From an uncultured Rhodopila sp. (GTDB lineage Bacteria; Pseudomonadota; Alphaproteobacteria; Acetobacterales; Acetobacteraceae), in the NCBI RefSeq assembly GCF_903915725.1, contig NZ_CAIWTY010000041.1, positions 1-64,000 on the forward strand: a DNA stretch of 64,000 nt. The letters run 5' to 3'. The notes under the pieces are model-generated. The model saw only the letters and a list, made by a program, of their open reading frames with translations. It had not been told where the DNA came from and did not search any database. How positions within the stretch are numbered: the first letter of the stretch is position 1; every line of letters starts with the position of its first letter. Position numbers and translations under genes: made by a program. Positions 48,986 to 58,598 of the stretch are shown here, one piece after another.

Positions 48986-49840
48986 ATGACCGTTCAGCCA
49001 TTCGATTATACCGTTGCCGACTTCAATTACATTGACCACCCGGACGGCCCGCAGCGCCTGCGGCTGTTCAAGCCAATCGCACCCGGTCCGGTGCCGCTGG
49101 TGGTGGACCTGCACGGCGGCGCCTGGTGCAACGGCGACCTGAAGGATTGCGAGGGCCGCGACCTGACCCTGGTCCGCGCCGGACTGGCGGTCGCCGCGCT
49201 GAATTTCCGCCACGCCGGGCAGGGCTATCCGGCGTCCCTGGCGGACATCAACTACGCGATCCGCTGGCTGAAGGCGCATGCCGGCATGCTGGGCCTGCGG
49301 GCAGATGCTGTCGGCCTGTCGGGCCAGAGCAGCGGCGGCCACCTCGCGATGTTGGCGGCGATGCGGCCCGCCGATTCGCGGTATGCCGCGATCCCGTCGC
49401 CGGACGGTGCCGAAATGGATGCCTCGGTGCGCGCCGTGGTCATGCTATGGCCGGTGATCAATCCGCTGTCGCGCTACCGCAACGCCGTCCGGCTGCGCGA
49501 GTCCGGCAACCCTCCGGCCTGGGTCGGCGACATCCCCGACCGCCACGACCTGTACTGGAAGACGGTCGCGGCGATGCAGGAAGGCAACCCGATGCTAATT
49601 CTGGAGCGCGGCGAACCGGCCGAACTGCTGCCGGCCCTGTGGATACAGGGCAGGCCCGACCCGGTGCATGACTACCGCGATCCGGAGGGCACGTTCGACG
49701 GCAACGAACCGGAGCGATTCGTCCGCAACTACCGCCGCGCGGGCGGCTCGCTGGATCTGCTGTATGTCGACAACGCGGTTCGCGGCGGGGCCGCCTCGCA
49801 TGACCCGGCAACCGAGTTCTTCCGGCGGCATCTGGTCTAA
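48986..49840 (+). CDS. Alpha/beta hydrolase (BD-FAE/HSL-like esterase)
   Basis: VPLVVDLHGGAWCNGDLKDCEGRDL..GLSGQSSGGHLAMLAAM. Confidence 0.88.
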   Translation: MTVQPFDYTVADFNYIDHPDGPQRLRLFKPIAPGPVPLVVDLHGGAWCNGDLKDCEGRDLTLVRAGLAVAALNFRHAGQGYPASLADINYAIRWLKAHAGMLGLRADAVGLSGQSSGGHLAMLAAMRPADSRYAAIPSPDGAEMDASVRAVVMLWPVINPLSRYRNAVRLRESGNPPAWVGDIPDRHDLYWKTVAAMQEGNPMLILERGEPAELLPALWIQGRPDPVHDYRDPEGTFDGNEPERFVRNYRRAGGSLDLLYVDNAVRGGAASHDPATEFFRRHLV

Positions 49841-49899
49841 AGCTGCGTGCGGCGGCGTAACGACGAAACGACAATGCCGATTTAGCCAACCCGCGCCAC

Positions 49900-51321
49900 T
49901 CAGCGCCTCAAACCTCGCACGATAGCGAACAGAACCAACCCCGCCGGTATCGCCGCGGCGACCCGGAACGTCGCCTGAAATGCCGCCTGAAACGTCTCTT
50001 CGTCCGGGGAAGACCCGCGCAGCGTCTGGAAGACCAGCATCAGCACAGTCGCGCCCATGACGTTGCCGATGGTGCGCGTCGCCATGCCCAGCGCTCCGGC
50101 GACGCCCCGATCGTGCGCCGGCATCGTGGCGGTAACGATTTCGAAATAGGCGACCTGGAACAGCCCCAGCCCGAAACCTTGAATCGCCATCGACGCCGCC
50201 AGGAGCGGAATGTCCGCCGCACTGCCGGATAGCGAAATCCCGCACAGCCCCACGCTGCAAAGCACACAGCCGGACAAGGCGATCAGCCGGGGCCGAAACG
50301 ACAAGGTCAGTCTTCCGGCGACCGGAGCAGCCAGTACGACTCCCAGCGGCGAGACCGCCAGGACAATCCCCGCCGCCGGCAGCGACAGCCCGGGGATGCG
50401 CGAAAGGGAAAACGGCGCCAGCAGCATGATCGCGAACGCTGCCAGGTTGATCAGCACGTTCATCACATTCATCACCGTGAAATCGCCATTCCGGAAGTGA
50501 CTGAAATCGATGATCGGCCGCACGAAATGCCGCTCCCGGCGGTAGAACAGCAGGAAGCCCGCGGCCGAGGCGGCGGCGAACAAAGCGGTATCCGGCCCGG
50601 GCAAATGCAACCGGTTCAGCGCCAGCAGCAGGCAACTCAGCGCCAGCGCCAGCAGCGCGCCGCCCGCGGCATCGAACGGCTCGGGCGCGGAGCGCGGGCG
50701 CCGGGGCAGGGTGAAACCAAGTATGAACGCCGCCAGAGCGACCGGCGCGCGGAAGCTGAACACCGCGCTCCAGCCGAAACGATCGACCAGCAGGCCGAAC
50801 ACGGACGGACCCAGCGCCCAGCCGATACCGAACATCGTCATGTAGCGGGCGAGGATGCGGGTGCGCATCGCCTCCGGAAACAGGCTGGTGGCGAGCGCCG
50901 GGCCGCAGGACAGGATCAGCCCGGCGCCGATGCCCTGGATGACCCGGGCGGCAAGCAGGGCGGCGAATGACGGCGCCATCGCGCAGGCGGCAAACGCAAC
51001 GGTGCTGATGCCGGTGCCTAACAGGAAAATCCGCCGGTAGCCCAGCATGTCGCCGATGCGGCCGAACGACAGCATCAGGCTGGTCTGCGTCAGGACATAG
51101 GCGATTACCACCCACTGAATGGTCGGGATGGCCAGGCCGAAATGCCCGACTATGGCGGGAAACCCGATATTCACCGCCGAATCCAGCGGCACCACCGAGG
51201 TGCCCAGCCCGACGATCAGCAGCGAGCGAACGGCGGCGTTCAGGGTCTGGTGCCCGGCACCGCGCGCCAGACGCGGCAGGGGGGCGCCGGGCGGTTCCGT
51301 CTGGTGAGGCCGGCGAAACAC
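49900..51321 (-). CDS. MFS transporter (DHA2-like)
   Basis: TSVVPLDSAVNIGFPAIVGHFGLAIPTIQWVVIAYVLTQTSLMLSFGRIGDMLGYRRIFLLGTGIST... Confidence 0.9.
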   Translation of the reverse strand: MFRRPHQTEPPGAPLPRLARGAGHQTLNAAVRSLLIVGLGTSVVPLDSAVNIGFPAIVGHFGLAIPTIQWVVIAYVLTQTSLMLSFGRIGDMLGYRRIFLLGTGISTVAFAACAMAPSFAALLAARVIQGIGAGLILSCGPALATSLFPEAMRTRILARYMTMFGIGWALGPSVFGLLVDRFGWSAVFSFRAPVALAAFILGFTLPRRPRSAPEPFDAAGGALLALALSCLLLALNRLHLPGPDTALFAAASAAGFLLFYRRERHFVRPIIDFSHFRNGDFTVMNVMNVLINLAAFAIMLLAPFSLSRIPGLSLPAAGIVLAVSPLGVVLAAPVAGRLTLSFRPRLIALSGCVLCSVGLCGISLSGSAADIPLLAASMAIQGFGLGLFQVAYFEIVTATMPAHDRGVAGALGMATRTIGNVMGATVLMLVFQTLRGSSPDEETFQAAFQATFRVAAAIPAGLVLFAIVRGLRR

Positions 51322-51609
51322 AGGGTGTCCGGAAACGCGCCAAGGCCGGTCGCGTACCGGGCGTCATCCCGGGGGCACGGGGAATCGCCGATGGCGGTGC
51401 GGTCGCTCATGTTGAACGTTTTCCTGGGTTTGCCTGGCCCCGAGTTTGGGCGGCGGTTCGGGGACGGGCAAGCCTGGCCGCCGCATTCCGGCAGCGGCGG
51501 CCATGACCCGTCCGCGTTGCGGTCCGGGCAGTCCGGCGGCCGCTGCCTTGTATCACGTTTTTGTAACCTGCTTGCTTATCGGCACCTATTTTGGTACTAG
51601 GAGATCCAG

Positions 51610-51959
51610 ATGATTGACCGGCTCGAACCGATACCGCTGGTCTTCTGGCGATCGGATAGCGGCCGGGAACCGGTCCGGGATTGGCTTAACGAACTGCCGC
51701 GGGAGGATAAGCGCACCATCGGCCTGGACATCGCCCGGGTGCCGTTCGGATGGCCCATCGGACTGCCGGTGTGCCGCCCGATGGGGAAGGGGTTGCGGGA
51801 AGTGCGGTCGTCGCTGCCAAGCCGCCGGGAAGCGCAGGTGTGTTCGGCTTTCAAGACGGGACGCTGGTGGCGCTGACTGCGTTCATCAGAAAGACACAGA
51901 CGACGCCGGATGCCGAACTGGCCGTGGCGTATCAACGACTGCAAGAGGTGACCGAATGA
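51610..51959 (+). pseudogene. HigB/Gp49-like toxin, frameshifted
   Basis: Frame 1 MIDRLEPIPLVFWRSDSGREPVRDWLNELPREDKRTIGLDIARVPFGWPIG..LREVRSSLPSRREAQV; the match then continues in another frame as VFGFQDGTLVALTAFIRKTQTTPDAELAVAYQRLQEVTE. Confidence 0.75.
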
Positions 51960-52246
51960 CCAAACAGACCAACCCCCGTCTCGGCTCCAGCTTCGAAAGC
52001 TGGCTGGACGAACAGGGCATCCGCGAAGAAATCACCGCCGCCGCGATCAAAAGCGTCATCGCCGAACAGCTTGCCGGCGCGATGAAAGAAAAGGGGCTGA
52101 CCAAGGCGCGGATGGCGGAACTGATGAACACCAGCCGGACGCAGGTGGATCGCCTGCTGGATCCCGCGAATGGCGGTGCCACGCTGGAAACGCTGCTGCG
52201 CGCGGCGAAAATTGTCGGGCGCGAGCTTCGGGTCGAACTGGTTTGA
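51956..52246 (+). CDS. HigA-like XRE-family antitoxin
   Basis: AIKSVIAEQLAGAMKEKGLTKARMAELMNTSRTQVDRLLDPANGGATLETLLRAAKIVGRELRVELV; ATGA overlap with the toxin reading frame. Confidence 0.85.
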   Translation: MTKQTNPRLGSSFESWLDEQGIREEITAAAIKSVIAEQLAGAMKEKGLTKARMAELMNTSRTQVDRLLDPANGGATLETLLRAAKIVGRELRVELV

Positions 52247-52294
52247 ACACGCGCAAGCGGGCGCCCCGATCGCTCGGGACGCCGTTGGTCGCTG

Positions 52295-53317
52295 CTATAG
52301 TTTAGGTTTCGGTGTCGTATCGGTGCGAGTGGGCAGGATCGGCAGTTCCACCTTCGGCTGCACGCCGGTCAGCGTGCCGAGAAACGCAACGATAGACGTT
52401 TCTTCCGCGTCGGTCAGTTTCTGCCCGAGTTGGCTTGCGCCCATAATGCCGACCGCCTCTTTCAGGCTCCAGACCTGTCCGGTGTGGAAATAGGGCGCCC
52501 GCAGCGCGACGTTGCGCAACGGTGCGGCACGGAACACGTATTCATCGCTGGCCGACCGTGTCACCGCGAAGCGGCCTTTATCGCCCGGCGGCAGGATGTC
52601 GGCATTCGGTTTTTCGACAAGTCCGAACGGGAAGTAAGCGCCACCGCCGACGTTGATGCCGTTGTGGCAAGCCACGCAGCCTTTTTGGATGAACAACTCC
52701 AGGCCCTGCTTCTCCTGCGCATTGATCGCCTTGGCGTTGCCGCCAAGGAATTGATCGAAGCGCGATCCGGGGGTGGTCAGCGTCGCCTCGTAAGCGGCAA
52801 TCGCTTTCGCCATGTTGTCGAACGTCACCGGATCAGGCTGCGCGCCGAACACCTTCTTGAATCGATCGGTGTAGGCAGGGATCGAGCCGAGGGTTTCGAC
52901 CACGCGCTCTGGCGTGGCGTTCATCTCGACGCCGGCCTGTACCGGACCCTTGGCCTGCGCCTTCAGGTCTTCGGCGCGGCCATCCCAGAACTGCGCCACA
53001 TTATACACCGCGTTCAGCACGGTCGGAGCGCGGCGTGGCCCTTTCTGCCAGCCGTGGCCGGTCGAGGTCGGGCCGGCATCGACACCGCCGGCGCCGAGAT
53101 TATGACACGTGTTGCAACTGATGATCTGGCTTGCGGACAGGCGCGGGTCGAAGAACAGCATCTTGCCGAGTTCGATCTTGTCGCCGTCCTTCGCCGCTGC
53201 GGCGGAGGGTGGGATGACCTTGAAGTAGCCGCGCGCCGTGGTCAGCAGATCGTCGGCTTGAGCGGCGCCCGCTGACAGCATCAGCAAACCGGCCGCGGCG
53301 AAAGTGGCAAAACGCAT
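52295..53317 (-). CDS. Di-heme cytochrome c peroxidase
   Basis: Signal peptide; two CxxCH motifs (SCNTCHNLG, GCVACHNGI); FFDPRLSASQIISCNTCH; RRAPTVLNAVYNVAQFWDGRA. Confidence 0.93.
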   Translation of the reverse strand: MRFATFAAAGLLMLSAGAAQADDLLTTARGYFKVIPPSAAAAKDGDKIELGKMLFFDPRLSASQIISCNTCHNLGAGGVDAGPTSTGHGWQKGPRRAPTVLNAVYNVAQFWDGRAEDLKAQAKGPVQAGVEMNATPERVVETLGSIPAYTDRFKKVFGAQPDPVTFDNMAKAIAAYEATLTTPGSRFDQFLGGNAKAINAQEKQGLELFIQKGCVACHNGINVGGGAYFPFGLVEKPNADILPPGDKGRFAVTRSASDEYVFRAAPLRNVALRAPYFHTGQVWSLKEAVGIMGASQLGQKLTDAEETSIVAFLGTLTGVQPKVELPILPTRTDTTPKPKL

Positions 53318-53472
53318 ACGCAAGTCCCCTCGACGGCGGCGGAGACCGCCCTCCGGCGCGCTATCGGCCTCGAGTCCATCGGCGGAATGGGTTGGGTGCG
53401 GATCGTTATGCCCGGGGACCGCTATCTCGATGCCTATTCGCACGGAACTAGCGAAAAAAGTCCCGGTTTGTT

Positions 53473-53486
53473 TTGATCTGGATCAA
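53473..53486. promoter_or_regulatory. FNR/Anr/FixK-type box TTGATCTGGATCAA
   Basis: Perfect TTGAT-N4-ATCAA, centred about 160 bp upstream of the cytochrome c peroxidase start. Confidence 0.7.
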
Positions 53487-53524
53487 TTCGATGCGTACTA
53501 ACAAATATATGGCCGGCGGGGCTT

Positions 53525-54238
53525 TCACATCGCCAGATACCGGCTGCGTACCTCCCGATTCGCCTTCAGGCCGGCGATCGTATCGCGGTAGACAATCTGC
53601 CCTTTGTCAATCACAACCGCATCGCTGGCGATCCCCAGGCAGAAATGCATGTTCTGTTCAGCGATCAGCACCGTCGTGCCGATCGCCCGCAATTGCTTCA
53701 GCAACGTCCCGATGCTCGCCACGACGATCGGCGCCAGACCCTCGCTTGGCTCATCCAGGAGCAGCATGACCGGGTTGCCCATCAGCGCCCGGGCAATCGC
53801 CAGCATCTGCTGTTCGCCGCCCGACAGCCGCCCGGCGACGCGTGCCTTCAGGCGTGTCAGTAGGGGGAAGACGTCGTATATCCGTGTCAGCGGCCAGTCG
53901 TCCTGTCCCGCCGGACCTTTCTTTGCCGCAATCACCAGGTTGTCCTGCACGGAATGATCGGGGAAGACCTGGCGATCCTCCGGGACGTAGGCCAACCCCT
54001 GCCGAGCCATAACGTAGGGCTTGCGGCCGGTCACGTCCTGCCCCCGGAACACTACCTGTCCGCGCCGCGGCGGCGCCAGGCCGGCGATCGCCTTCATCGT
54101 CGTGCTCTTGCCGGCGCCGTTGCGGCCAAGCAACGCCATTGTCTGGCCCTGCCGCACCTCCAGCCCGACACCGAACAGGATCTGGCTGGCGCCGTAGAAC
54201 ACGTCGATCGCCTCGACTGACAGGACCGTGTCGCTCAC
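53525..54238 (-). CDS. livF: Branched-chain amino acid-type ABC transporter ATPase (LivF)
   Basis: VSDTVLSVEAIDVFYGASQILFGVGLEVRQGQTMALLGRNGAGKSTTMKAIAGL..LAYVPEDRQVFPDHSVQDNL..LSGGEQQMLAIARALMGNPVMLLLDEPSEGLAP; GTG start. Confidence 0.93.
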   Translation of the reverse strand: MSDTVLSVEAIDVFYGASQILFGVGLEVRQGQTMALLGRNGAGKSTTMKAIAGLAPPRRGQVVFRGQDVTGRKPYVMARQGLAYVPEDRQVFPDHSVQDNLVIAAKKGPAGQDDWPLTRIYDVFPLLTRLKARVAGRLSGGEQQMLAIARALMGNPVMLLLDEPSEGLAPIVVASIGTLLKQLRAIGTTVLIAEQNMHFCLGIASDAVVIDKGQIVYRDTIAGLKANREVRSRYLAM

Positions 54239-54990
54239 AGATCGTCCTCCGCGTCCGGCGTGCCCAGATAGGCTTCGATCACCGCGGGGTTGGCGCGGAT
54301 TTCGGCGGGTGTGCCCTCGGCCAGGACGCGCCCGTAGCACAGCACGCGGATCGAGGACGCAATCCCGAACACGATGTCCATGTCGTGCTCGATGAACGCC
54401 AGGGTCAGGTTCTGCACCTGCCAGAGCCGTTGCACTTTCTCGATCATCCGCCAGCGCTCCTCCGGCCCCATGCCGGCCGTCGGTTCGTCCAGCAGCAGCA
54501 TCGACGGCTCCAATGCCAGGGCCACGGCGATATCGAGCAGCTTCTGGTCGCCGTGCGACAGGTTGGCGGACAGCACCCCGGCGCTATCCTGCAGGCCGAG
54601 CATTTCCGCGACCTCCAATGCCCGCGCCCGCACGCCCTGTCGGGGGAAGCGGTGGTTCAGGTCGGCCCACTGGCCGCGGTGGGCGGCGATGGCCGCCATC
54701 AGGTTTTCCGCCACCGTCATCGACGGGAAGAAGCTGGCGACCTGGAACGCCCGGCCGATGCCGCGGCGAACGATGGCGGCACGGTTCATTCCGGTGATGT
54801 TCTCACCCTTGAACAGCACTTCGCCCGCATCGGGGCGGAACGCGCCGGAGATCAGGTTGAAGAAGGTGCTCTTGCCCGCGCCGTTCGGGCCGATGACGGC
54901 GGTCAGCGTCCCGGGATTGAAAGTCATGGTGACGTCACTGATTGCCGAGATGCCGCCGAACCGTTTGGTCAGGCCGGTGATCTGTAGCAT
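54235..54990 (-). CDS. livG: Branched-chain amino acid-type ABC transporter ATPase (LivG)
   Basis: MLQITGLTKRFGGISAISDVTMTFNPGTLTAVIGPNGAGKSTFFNLISGAFRPDAGEV. Confidence 0.93.
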   Translation of the reverse strand: MLQITGLTKRFGGISAISDVTMTFNPGTLTAVIGPNGAGKSTFFNLISGAFRPDAGEVLFKGENITGMNRAAIVRRGIGRAFQVASFFPSMTVAENLMAAIAAHRGQWADLNHRFPRQGVRARALEVAEMLGLQDSAGVLSANLSHGDQKLLDIAVALALEPSMLLLDEPTAGMGPEERWRMIEKVQRLWQVQNLTLAFIEHDMDIVFGIASSIRVLCYGRVLAEGTPAEIRANPAVIEAYLGTPDAEDDL

Positions 54991-55955
54991 CAGTGGATTC
55001 CCCCGGCCGGGCGGCCGCCCAACCGTTCCGTCACGAAATCCAGCACGCCGCGCCGCAGCCCCAGCGCGAACAGCAGAATGATGATCCCCAGCGCCAGGCC
55101 GTAATATTCCGTCTGCCGCGTCACCACGTCGTTCAGCAGCAGCAGGATCATGGTTCCCACCGTTGGGCCGAGGAAACTGCCGACCCCGCCCATGACGATG
55201 GCGAAGATCGCATCGCCGGAAATCGGCCAGTTGATCAGTTCCGGATAGGCGCCGGAGACGAACAGGCTCATGACCATGCCGCCGGCGGAGGCGAATACCG
55301 CCGCCAGCACGAAGACCGTCAGCTTGACCCGCCACACCGATATCCCGAGGAACGCCGCGCGGGTTTCATTGTCTCGTATCATCCGCAACGACGTGCCGAA
55401 GGTCGTTGCCACGATATGTCGCATCAGCAGCAGCCCGATCACCAGCATGGCGGCGCTGAACACATACAGGTTGTATTGATTGCCCAGGTCGATCCCGGCC
55501 ACCACGCGCCGCGGAATGCCGCCCTGCAGGCCCTGGTCACCGCCAGTCAGGCCGACCCAGGAAATGATCACCGAGTGCGCCAGCATCTGCATCGCCAAAG
55601 TGACGAAGGCGAAATAGATCAGCCGCAGGCGGATGCAGATTGCTCCGACAACGACAGCGGTCGCCGCGGAGATCAGCAACGTCAGCAGGAACGCCAGCGG
55701 CAGCGAAACGGTCGTCTTTTGCATCAGCAGCGCGAAGCTGTAAGTCCCCAGGCCGTAGAACAACCCGTGCCCGAACGAGGACAATCCGGTGTAGCCGACA
55801 AGCAAATTCAGCGACGTCGCGAACAGCGCCATCGAGGCACAGCGGATGACGAAATCCTGGAACGCCTTGCCTGGAAGCATCCAAGGAATCGCCGCCAGCA
55901 CCGCCACCACCAGACAGCCGATGGCGATGTCTCGCAGCGTGTGCGCCCGGCCCAT
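54990..55955 (-). CDS. livM: Branched-chain amino acid-type ABC transporter permease (LivM)
   Basis: LVGYTGLSSFGHGLFYGLGTYSFALLMQ...MRHIVATTFGTSLRMIRDNETRAAFLGISVWRVKLTVFVLAAVFASAGGMVM. Confidence 0.92.
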   Translation of the reverse strand: MGRAHTLRDIAIGCLVVAVLAAIPWMLPGKAFQDFVIRCASMALFATSLNLLVGYTGLSSFGHGLFYGLGTYSFALLMQKTTVSLPLAFLLTLLISAATAVVVGAICIRLRLIYFAFVTLAMQMLAHSVIISWVGLTGGDQGLQGGIPRRVVAGIDLGNQYNLYVFSAAMLVIGLLLMRHIVATTFGTSLRMIRDNETRAAFLGISVWRVKLTVFVLAAVFASAGGMVMSLFVSGAYPELINWPISGDAIFAIVMGGVGSFLGPTVGTMILLLLNDVVTRQTEYYGLALGIIILLFALGLRRGVLDFVTERLGGRPAGGIH

Positions 55956-55956
55956 G

Positions 55957-56859
55957 TCAGACGATCTCCTTGCCGAACAGGCCGCTGGGCTTCACCACGA
56001 GGATGATGATCATGGCGATATACATCAGTCCCTCGGTGAACAGCGGAAACCCGATGGTGCCGAAGCTGCGGATCAAACCGAGCACCACCGCGGCGATCAG
56101 CGCGCCCGCGATCGATCCCATGCCGCCGATTACGGTGACGATGAAGCTCTCGATCAGGATGGAAAACCCCATCCCCGGTGTCAGCGACCGCACCGGCGCG
56201 GCCAGTCCGCCGGCGAGTCCCGCCAGCATTCCGCCGACGGCGAAAACCATCGAGTACAGCAGCGTCGTATTGATCCCCAGCGCCGAGACCATGTCCGGAT
56301 TGATCGCCGCCGCGCGGATGGTTTTTCCGACCCGCGTCAACCCGAGGCCAAGCCCCAGCGCGCCGCCAATCAGCAGCGTCACCGCGATCAGCACGAGATA
56401 GAACGGCGGCACCACACCCCCGGCGATGAAGAACGGCGGCACCTGGAATTCAGGCGGCATGCCCATGGCGCGGAAATCCGGCCCCCAGACGATCTTCACC
56501 AGGTCATCGCAAATCAAAACGACCGCGTAGCAGATCAGCAACTGCATCAGCACGTTGGCCCCGTAGACCCGCCGGATCAGGAATCGCTCGAACACCACGC
56601 CGAAAACCGCCATCCCGGCGCCACCGGCCAGCACGCCGAGCACGTAGCTGCCGGTGCCGACGAAGACGCTGTACGCCAGGTAGGCGCCCAGCATGTAGAA
56701 TGTGCCGTGGGCGAAATTGACGATCTTCAGCACGCCGAAGATCAACGTCAGCCCGGCCGCCACCAGGAACAGCAGCATGCCGACGATCAGTCCGCTGACC
56801 GTTTGCGTGACCACGCAGGACGAGGTGGTCACACAGTCCAGCAGCGCATCGAGATCCAC
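55957..56859 (-). CDS. livH: Branched-chain amino acid-type ABC transporter permease (LivH)
   Basis: LTLIFGVLKIVNFAHGTFYMLGAYLAYSV...GKTIRAAAINPDMVSALGINTTLLYSMVFAVGGMLAGLAGGLAAP. Confidence 0.92.
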   Translation of the reverse strand: MDLDALLDCVTTSSCVVTQTVSGLIVGMLLFLVAAGLTLIFGVLKIVNFAHGTFYMLGAYLAYSVFVGTGSYVLGVLAGGAGMAVFGVVFERFLIRRVYGANVLMQLLICYAVVLICDDLVKIVWGPDFRAMGMPPEFQVPPFFIAGGVVPPFYLVLIAVTLLIGGALGLGLGLTRVGKTIRAAAINPDMVSALGINTTLLYSMVFAVGGMLAGLAGGLAAPVRSLTPGMGFSILIESFIVTVIGGMGSIAGALIAAVVLGLIRSFGTIGFPLFTEGLMYIAMIIILVVKPSGLFGKEIV

Positions 56860-56869
56860 CGGTCAGCCT

Positions 56870-58111
56870 TCAGATATAGCCGTTCTTCTTCTTCCACTCG
56901 GTTTCGAGTTCGAAGATCTGGCCCCAGTCCCCCGGCTCGATGCCGGTCACGAAAGGCGGTTGCGGCACGGTTGTGCCCCAGCCGATGGCATAATCGATCA
57001 GGGTATGGTCCTCGGCCCGCATCGTTACTTTGCCGGTGGTCGAAAACGGGCTGTCGATCGTCAGCCCTTCCAGCGCCGCCGCGGCTTTTTTGCCGTCCGT
57101 GGCGCCCGCCGTGGTCACCGCCGCCTCGATAAAGCGCATTGCCGTGGCGCTCTCCCACGACCAGTTGGTCGGGTAATCGTTGCCGTTGGCCTTGCGATAC
57201 TGCGCATACCAGGCCGCGTTCGCCGGCGTATCCGGAAATGTCGGCAGATAGCGGGCGGCCGATTGAATGCCCGGGGGCAGGTTCTTCACCGCCGTCAGCA
57301 CCGGCAGGTCGCCCATCGCCGGCACGAACACCTGCATCGCGCCGAACAGCGCATAGACATTGCCCTGGTTGATGAATGCCGACAGATCGCCGGCGTACAG
57401 CGCCGAGTACAACGCCTGCGGCCTGGCCTGCAGGATCTTGGTGATCACCTCGGTGAAATCCGGCTGGCCCAGCTTCGGCCAGCTTTGCGAGACCACCTCG
57501 ATATCCGGCTTGAAGTGCTTGAGGAACTCCAGGAACTGCGCGGTCGTGTCGCGGCCGAACGCATAGTCCGGTGAGCAGGTCGCCCAGCGCGACAGCTTCT
57601 TCTCCGTCGCGACCTTGGCGGAATGGGCGCCCCCGACGATCGCATCATGCACGCCCTGCCGAGTGGACCGGAAGGCGGTCGCGACGCGCAGCTTGGGGTC
57701 GGCCGTCAGCGACGACGTCTCGCTGTTGGAATGCACACACAGTACGCCGAGGTCGCGCACGACCTCTTGAACCGCAAAGGCCCCGGACGAGGCCTCGGCG
57801 TCCAACAGGATTTCACAGCCGTCGGTGTTTACCAGTTCGCGGGCGACGCGGGCGGCTTCCTGCGGCTGACCTTTGGAATCGCGGTAGACCGGCTGGATCT
57901 GCCGCCCGAGCAGGCCGCCGGCCGCGTTGATACGATCAATCTCCGGCTGAATCCCGCCCCGCGACGACGTGCCGAGTAGCGCGATCGGCCCGGAAAAGAT
58001 GGATTGAATGCCGATCTTGATGGGGTTGGATTGGGCGCGGGCAATCCACGGGGTGGCCAGAAGGCCGGCGGAAGCAACCAGGACCGTACGGCGGCCTACT
58101 CTGTCGCGCAT
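56870..58111 (-). CDS. ABC transporter substrate-binding protein (branched-chain amino acid/amide type)
   Basis: Tat-like signal RDRVGRRTVLVASAGLLATPWIARAQSNPIKIGIQSIFSGPIALLGTSSRGGIQPEIDRINAAGGLLGRQIQPVYRDSKGQPQEAARVARELV. Confidence 0.92.
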   Translation of the reverse strand: MRDRVGRRTVLVASAGLLATPWIARAQSNPIKIGIQSIFSGPIALLGTSSRGGIQPEIDRINAAGGLLGRQIQPVYRDSKGQPQEAARVARELVNTDGCEILLDAEASSGAFAVQEVVRDLGVLCVHSNSETSSLTADPKLRVATAFRSTRQGVHDAIVGGAHSAKVATEKKLSRWATCSPDYAFGRDTTAQFLEFLKHFKPDIEVVSQSWPKLGQPDFTEVITKILQARPQALYSALYAGDLSAFINQGNVYALFGAMQVFVPAMGDLPVLTAVKNLPPGIQSAARYLPTFPDTPANAAWYAQYRKANGNDYPTNWSWESATAMRFIEAAVTTAGATDGKKAAAALEGLTIDSPFSTTGKVTMRAEDHTLIDYAIGWGTTVPQPPFVTGIEPGDWGQIFELETEWKKKNGYI

Positions 58112-58184
58112 GTCGTTTTCTCCCGATTTTGTCCGTACTGAACGGGCAAACCGGGGGCGCGTCAAGCAACAGGCGGCTCGGCGT

Positions 58185-58234
58185 CAGTCCGGGCCACCGC
58201 CGCCAGCATGTGCTGCAACAGGTGGCCCGGACTG
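58185..58234. repeat. 14-bp inverted repeat CAGTCCGGGCCACC-N22-GGTGGCCCGGACTG
   Basis: Arms 58185-58198 and 58221-58234; core GTCCGGGCCAC is shared with the 38219 element. Confidence 0.7.
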
Positions 58235-58265
58235 ATGTCGGGTTACGGCAGCGGGCACCGTGGCA

Positions 58266-58502
58266 TCAGGCGACGAACTTCTTGCCCTTCAACGACGCGT
58301 CGGACCGGCGCTGCCATAGCGCCATGTCGGCGTCCTTGCTGAACATCACGCGCACGCCCTTGCCGCCCTGGCTGACGCGGATCTTGCCGCCGTTGCGGGC
58401 CTTATGATCCGCCAGCCAACCGATGAACTCCGGATCCTCGCTGGTGCGTCCGTCGAACTCCAGGATCCCGGCGATGTCTTCCTCTTTGCGACGCTTGACC
58501 AT
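58266..58502 (-). CDS. Small hypothetical protein
   Basis: MVKRRKEEDIAGILEFDGRTSEDPEFIGWLADHKARNGGKIRVSQGGKGVRVMFSKDADMALWQRR. Confidence 0.5.
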   Translation of the reverse strand: MVKRRKEEDIAGILEFDGRTSEDPEFIGWLADHKARNGGKIRVSQGGKGVRVMFSKDADMALWQRRSDASLKGKKFVA

Positions 58503-58598
58503 TTGGTGCCTCCGGACACGCCTTGCGGCGCTACGGTGAGTGGGAACTCTGATAAGATATGCTGCGCATGCGAACGCGCAGGAGGCAGCCGGGTTTCG

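Noticed and set aside
49595-51367. 590-aa minus-strand ORF
   Set aside because: Alternate frame of the MFS transporter 49900..51321; low-complexity translation.
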